Shown: one piece after another, positions 6,022-9,882 of the stretch
Numbering within the stretch: position 1 is the stretch's first letter
Layout: each line of letters starts with the position of its first letter
Assembly (NCBI GenBank): GCA_030652635.1
Contig: JAUSPW010000175.1
Span: forward strand, 1 to 9,882
Reading direction: 5' to 3'
Origin: Pseudohongiella sp.
GTDB lineage: Bacteria > Pseudomonadota > Gammaproteobacteria > Pseudomonadales > Pseudohongiellaceae
DNA length: 9,882 nt
Notes under the pieces: generated by a model
Seen by the model: only the letters and a program-made list of their open reading frames with translations
Database searches by the model: none
What the model was told of the DNA's origin: nothing
Program-made: the position numbers and the translations under genes

Positions 6022-9000
6022 CTGCCCCAGAATTGCGCTTCTGAACGCTTCGACCGGCCCAACATTCAGTATCACATTATTTGTATAGGGCCCAAGCACG
6101 TAAATCATGCCGGCATTGTCTACCGCCAGATAGTTTCCGCTCTGCGGGTAGAATCGGTAATCAAACTGATTCAACCGGCCTGAGACGTACTCTCCCGGGA
6201 AAATTTCGGGGTAAGTAGCCTCAGCAAAACTGAACAGCTTGGCATCGCTGACGGGTCCACGTTCCCAATTACTGATTGCCTGAGCTAAATCATTTTTGGT
6301 CCCTAGGAAGATCACCATGTCGTCTGTGAACGACCCCAACATAAAGATGCGATCGCCACCATCAATGGCCATATACGTGTTGGTCTCCTCGTAGAAACGG
6401 TAGTTGTAACCGTCCAGACTGCCCAAGGTAAATTTGCCCCTGAAAAAATCGGGATATCTGTCTTCGAGAAAATCCAGCACGACGCGATCAATCGGTGACA
6501 CGTCCGTCGGCGGGCCAAGCGTTTCACAAGCCGTGTCAATCATACTGATGGCATCCAGGAAGTTGCCGCCTGCCGTTGTATCCATGGCCGTGAAGCCAAT
6601 TACGTAACTTGTCAGTCCATTATTCGGGAAGGTGTAACTTACGGTGTGGACAGTCCAATTACTCAGATCGCCCGTGTAGGTTCCCAAGGTAACAGGCAAG
6701 CCGCCCATCGGGCCAATGGCTACCTGCATCTGATTGGGGAAACCCCGTCGACCACGGTGGGCAAAGCTGATGGTAACTGTTGATCCGGGCGTCGCCGTGA
6801 AATTCTGCATGATGGTGGCACCCGTGTGGGCATTGACTTCGATAAACTGGTTGCCATTGTAGGCAGGAACGTTTTGGTAACCAGAGGACCAGAATTCAAT
6901 CAGCCCGTCAGCCTGCGTCGTCTCCCAACCTGTCACCAATGATTCATTTTCAAAACTGAATGGTGTGTTGAGCGTAAATTGCTCGGCCTCAAAATTGCCA
7001 TTGGCGAGTGTACCCGGACCTGTACCTTGCGTGGCCGCGCTGCAGGACCCGCTTGGCAATGCATTGCCGAAGTTTATCCCGGTAACTTTTTGACCTGTCG
7101 CCAAGGTCACCAGATGTGGATTGCCATTCGCCGGAAATGTTTGTTGCCAGGGCGCCTGAGGACTCTCCACCAACTGATAGTTGCCAGCCGGCAGATTGGT
7201 AAAACAGTATTCCCCCTTTATGTTGGTCGTTGTGCTCTCAATTAAAATGGGTTTTGCCGACACCGCTGTGATTTGCCAACCAGGCAGGCCAAGCTCGCCA
7301 ATATCCTGTCTGCCATTACCATTGAGATCATTGAACTTGATGCCACAGATCTGGCTGGTATCGTTCAGACGCTGCTCGTTAAAGAACGTGCAACTGACAT
7401 TGCTGTTTGCAGTCAGGGCCAGAGACACGGTTCCAGTTGCCTGATCTGTTTTGTATTCAACACCGGATGAGCACTCGATTCCGGCCAACGACCAACCCGG
7501 CACGGTCGCTTCAGTAAATGAGTAAATACCTGGTACAAGATTGCTGAACGTTGTCTGATTGGGTAACGCGGGATCTGAATCATCATCCAGCATGAATGGC
7601 TTGATTGCCTCTGAACTGCTACTGAAAGCAAAATCCTGGGCATGGTTGGGACGCGCGACTTTGATAATAGTGAGGGTGCCGGTATCCACCTTACTACTGG
7701 TCACCGCGACGGTCGTACAGATATTGGTATTGTTGACCGTATTGGTATCGCCCGGATTAGCTGCATTTTTGCCTGAGTCCGCAGAAACACAGTTGTAGAA
7801 TCGGCCTCCGGTCGGCATGGAATACACAAAATCTGCCGTAAAGACCTGCGATGGCGCCAATGACACCGCGCTACTGCAGTTCAACGGCACGTTGTTAATC
7901 AGTACCGGTGGCGTCGGTGAACAGCTTAGGGGATGACTTGAACTGATATTAATCAGATCAACTTGTGACGTGCCAGTAGCCAGATCCGCAAGTGTCAGCG
8001 GCGCGACGGAATTTGCATCCCCGACATTCGTTACGGTGACGGTGCAATGGATCAACTGTCCTTCTCTTTCCTGACAGGACTTGGCGACACTCAAATCCGG
8101 ACCTTTGGGTAATTCAGTGCCCGGTACAACGAGTGTTGTACAAATGTCTGTGTTGTTTGCTGACTGATTATCCGGTTGTGTAGACGCGTTCTGTCCGGAC
8201 GTTGCCGAAACACAGTTTGAGAACCGGCCGCCAGCTGGCATTGAAAACAGCATATCAAACGACTGAACCTCGCCCGGATTCATGCCTGCGTTCAATGTAC
8301 AGGATAGCGGCTGTCCGTTAATCTGCTGGGAGACCGGCGTTGGCGTGCAGGCCATCGGCGTGGTAAAACTCACTCCGATGTAGTTAATTGTTGAGCTGCC
8401 TGAAACCACATCAGAGAAGGTAATAGGCCCGGCAAGTGCCGCATCACCCTCATTGGTATAGGTCACCACACACTGCACAAAACCTCCCAGCATGTTGCAC
8501 GTTTTGCCCACGCTGAGATCCGGCACTTTAGGTTTCGGATCCGGCACGACCAGGGTACTTATGCAAATATTGGTGTTGTTCGCTGCATTTGGGTCTGACG
8601 GCGTTTGTGCGTATTGATTATTGAAGGTACCCGAGACGCAATTTTCAAAGCTTCCACCCTGAGGCATCACATAAGAAAAGTTAACCACGCCTGTCCCGTT
8701 GGGCGGCACGGTCAACCAGTTTGAGCAGTTGGATACGATATTGTTGTTCTGAGGCGCTGTTGTTGCACAAATCGAGTCCGATCCAATAAATTGCAAGGGC
8801 GAACTGCTTGTTGCCTGATCGGAAATCGAGAGTGAACCAACAAACGTCGCATTACCCACATTTGTGTAAGTGATCTTGCATGTGACCCCCTGACCATCCT
8901 GAAGTTCGCAAACCTTTTTTAACTCCAGATCTGGCATCGTTGCGGTCACTGTGACCGTCGTGCAGATATTGGTGTTATTGGCCGGGTTTACATCCGGCTG

Positions 9001-9882
9001 TGTCGCACTGTTTGCGTTGTAAACCACACTGGCACAATTCTGGAAATCACCTCCAGCGGGCATCATAAATGAGAAAAATGCATTGCCCTGAGCGCCCGGT
9101 TGGAGTTGAACAACACCTGTGCAATTGATGGGCACACCATTAATTTGTTGTGATCCTGGGGTGCACCCGATTGGCAGTGAACCAGATGCAGACAAGAGAT
9201 TCACGGCGGTGCTGCCAGTCACCAGATCTGTCAGGTTGATGGAGGTATTGATAGCCGCATCGCCAATGTTGGTGACTGTCACAGTGCAGTCTATTGATGC
9301 CCCCGTTGCTGAGCAGATTTTGGTGGTGCTCAGATCAGGACCTTTTGGGCTATCGCTGCCGGTGACATTGATAGCCGAACAGATATTGGTATTGTTTGAT
9401 GCATTCGTGTCAGGTAGCGAAGCGACATTTTGCGTTGATACCCCAGATATACAATTTGAAAAGCTGCCGCCTGCAGGCATCGTAAAGTCAAAAAATACAG
9501 ACTCTGATGCGTTGGCCGCCAGCGAAATATTGGCGGTACAGTTGATCGGCACACCGTTAATAACCTGGGGTCCGGGCGTGCAGCTAAAAGGTATTGTCCC
9601 ACCGCTACCGATGTAGTTGACGGTGGAACTGGCCGTGATGACATCAGAGAGCGTGATCGGCGCCGCTGTCGGTGCATCACCCAAATTGGCCATCGTTACT
9701 GTGCAGCGGATTCCCTGTTCGCCATTGAGCACACAGGATTTATTGAGACTCAAATCCGGTCCGGTGACAGGATTGGGTGGCGTGACAATCAGCGTGGCAC
9801 AATCACTGTTGTTTGATGAATTGGCGTCCGGCGCCTGTGCGGCGTTCTGACTGGTGGCAACGGTGGCGCAGTTCTCAAACTG
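6019..9882 (-). CDS. Very large secreted modular protein with six-Cys DUF11-like repeats (5' end off window)
   Basis: The frame is open from the right edge to a TAG at 6021-6019, giving at least 1287 residues; the true start and signal peptide lie outside the window. The first internal candidate start (TTG at 9753) falls within a repeat, so it is not the real start. Domains in order are: one partial and five full DUF11-like repeats of 135-141 residues (9882-7687); a prealbumin-like domain (about 7680-7372, FSNLVPGIYSFTEATVPGW); an SdrD B-like domain (about 7347-7057, KFNDLNGNGRQDIGE and GEYCFTNLPAGNYQLVE); a beta-sandwich resembling DUF642 or a carbohydrate-binding module (about 7020-6530, NGNFE, VTGWETT, GNFLDAISM); and two ~72-75-residue C-terminal modules. 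This is typical of an exported adhesin or surface protein. No LPXTG, PEP-CTERM or obvious autotransporter barrel is visible at the C-terminus. It is convergent with the lysine operon and functionally unlinked to it as far as can be seen. Confidence 0.9.
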   Translation of the reverse strand, partial: QFENCATVATSQNAAQAPDANSSNNSDCATLIVTPPNPVTGPDLSLNKSCVLNGEQGIRCTVTMANLGDAPTAAPITLSDVITASSTVNYIGSGGTIPFSCTPGPQVINGVPINCTANISLAANASESVFFDFTMPAGGSFSNCISGVSTQNVASLPDTNASNNTNICSAINVTGSDSPKGPDLSTTKICSATGASIDCTVTVTNIGDAAINTSINLTDLVTGSTAVNLLSASGSLPIGCTPGSQQINGVPINCTGVVQLQPGAQGNAFFSFMMPAGGDFQNCASVVYNANSATQPDVNPANNTNICTTVTVTATMPDLELKKVCELQDGQGVTCKITYTNVGNATFVGSLSISDQATSSSPLQFIGSDSICATTAPQNNNIVSNCSNWLTVPPNGTGVVNFSYVMPQGGSFENCVSGTFNNQYAQTPSDPNAANNTNICISTLVVPDPKPKVPDLSVGKTCNMLGGFVQCVVTYTNEGDAALAGPITFSDVVSGSSTINYIGVSFTTPMACTPTPVSQQINGQPLSCTLNAGMNPGEVQSFDMLFSMPAGGRFSNCVSATSGQNASTQPDNQSANNTDICTTLVVPGTELPKGPDLSVAKSCQEREGQLIHCTVTVTNVGDANSVAPLTLADLATGTSQVDLINISSSHPLSCSPTPPVLINNVPLNCSSAVSLAPSQVFTADFVYSMPTGGRFYNCVSADSGKNAANPGDTNTVNNTNICTTVAVTSSKVDTGTLTIIKVARPNHAQDFAFSSSSEAIKPFMLDDDSDPALPNQTTFSNLVPGIYSFTEATVPGWSLAGIECSSGVEYKTDQATGTVSLALTANSNVSCTFFNEQRLNDTSQICGIKFNDLNGNGRQDIGELGLPGWQITAVSAKPILIESTTTNIKGEYCFTNLPAGNYQLVESPQAPWQQTFPANGNPHLVTLATGQKVTGINFGNALPSGSCSAATQGTGPGTLANGNFEAEQFTLNTPFSFENESLVTGWETTQADGLIEFWSSGYQNVPAYNGNQFIEVNAHTGATIMQNFTATPGSTVTISFAHRGRRGFPNQMQVAIGPMGGLPVTLGTYTGDLSNWTVHTVSYTFPNNGLTSYVIGFTAMDTTAGGNFLDAISMIDTACETLGPPTDVSPIDRVVLDFLEDRYPDFFRGKFTLGSLDGYNYRFYEETNTYMAIDGGDRIFMLGSFTDDMVIFLGTKNDLAQAISNWERGPVSDAKLFSFAEATYPEIFPGEYVSGRLNQFDYRFYPQSGNYLAVDNAGMIYVLGPYTNNVILNVGPVEAFRSAILGQ
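6022..6489 (-). repeat. Two tandem copies of a ~72-75-residue C-terminal module
   Basis: Copy 1 (6489-6274) and copy 2 (6246-6022) of the large protein share one pattern: a helix ending in YPDFF or YPEIF, then G-x(5-8) leading to YNYRFYEETNTYMAID or FDYRFYPQSGNYLAVD, then RIFMLGSF or MIYVLGPY, and an IFLGT or LNVGP strand followed by a helix (LAQAI, FRSAI). I recognise this as a module common at the ends of proteobacterial exported proteins, but I know no assigned function for it. The copies have diverged well beyond recent duplication. Confidence 0.8.
7687..9882 (-). repeat. Array of six DUF11-like protein repeats, each with six conserved cysteines
   Basis: Using the recurring (G/V/M)PDL(S/E) motif as the boundary, full repeats span 9756-9337, 9336-8932, 8931-8521, 8520-8098 and 8097-7687 (140, 135, 137, 141 and 137 residues), with the tail of another at 9882-9757. 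Each has K-x-C, (C)(T/K/V)(V/I)T.(T/A)N, a C(T/S)P-like turn (CATT in the third), an (N/S)C(T/S) site after the INGVP-like loop, MP.GG.F.NC, and NNT(N/D)IC. That makes six cysteines at equivalent places in all five full repeats. Even spacing suggests three disulfides per unit in an oxidising compartment, so periplasm or outside the cell. Confidence 0.85.

Noticed and set aside
9119..9616. Plus-strand 165-codon open frame
   Set aside because: It is antisense to the repeat array; its internal similarity simply mirrors the repeats on the other strand.
7687..9882. CRISPR array or DNA-level tandem repeats
   Set aside because: The ~410-420-bp periodicity is protein-level repetition in one reading frame. 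Nucleotide copies have diverged and there are no short identical direct repeats with unique spacers.

Overview
The window looks like bacterial chromosome from a Gram-negative, most plausibly a marine or aquatic gammaproteobacterium. The basis is moderate GC, tight operons with ATGA or 14-nt overlaps, a Na+-dependent sugar symporter of the SglT/YidK type, and a large secreted DUF11-type protein ending in a C-terminal repeat that I associate with proteobacterial envelope proteins. The taxonomic call is inference. I see no tRNA, rRNA, CRISPR array, IS element or phage gene.

Left block (1-3155, all minus strand) is one apparent operon. It runs from a DUF2306 integral membrane protein, through an SSS-family sodium:solute symporter that starts at a GTG inside the end of the first gene, to a Gfo/Idh/MocA NAD(P)-dependent oxidoreductase that begins 4 nt after the symporter stop and runs off the left edge. 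The natural reading is uptake of a sugar or polyol followed by its oxidation; the role of the DUF2306 protein is unknown.

The 195-bp divergent intergenic region (3156-3350) carries good ribosome binding sites for both flanking genes, a candidate sigma70 promoter for the minus operon, and a perfect 6-bp inverted repeat that may be an operator.

Middle block (3351-5941, plus strand) is a two-gene, translationally coupled operon. An NhaC-superfamily antiporter/permease overlaps by ATGA a fungal LYS1-type saccharopine dehydrogenase with its catalytic residues retained. Together they suggest a lysine or saccharopine transport-and-conversion module, since NhaC-family proteins include predicted lysine transporters.

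Right block (6019-9882, minus strand, convergent with the middle block) is one very long gene open at the right edge. It encodes a secreted or surface modular protein with at least six DUF11-like repeats carrying a strict six-cysteine pattern, followed by a prealbumin-like domain, an SdrD B-like domain, a DUF642/CBM-like beta-sandwich, and two tandem copies of an uncharacterised ~72-75 residue module. A long imperfect hairpin lies between the two convergent stop codons.
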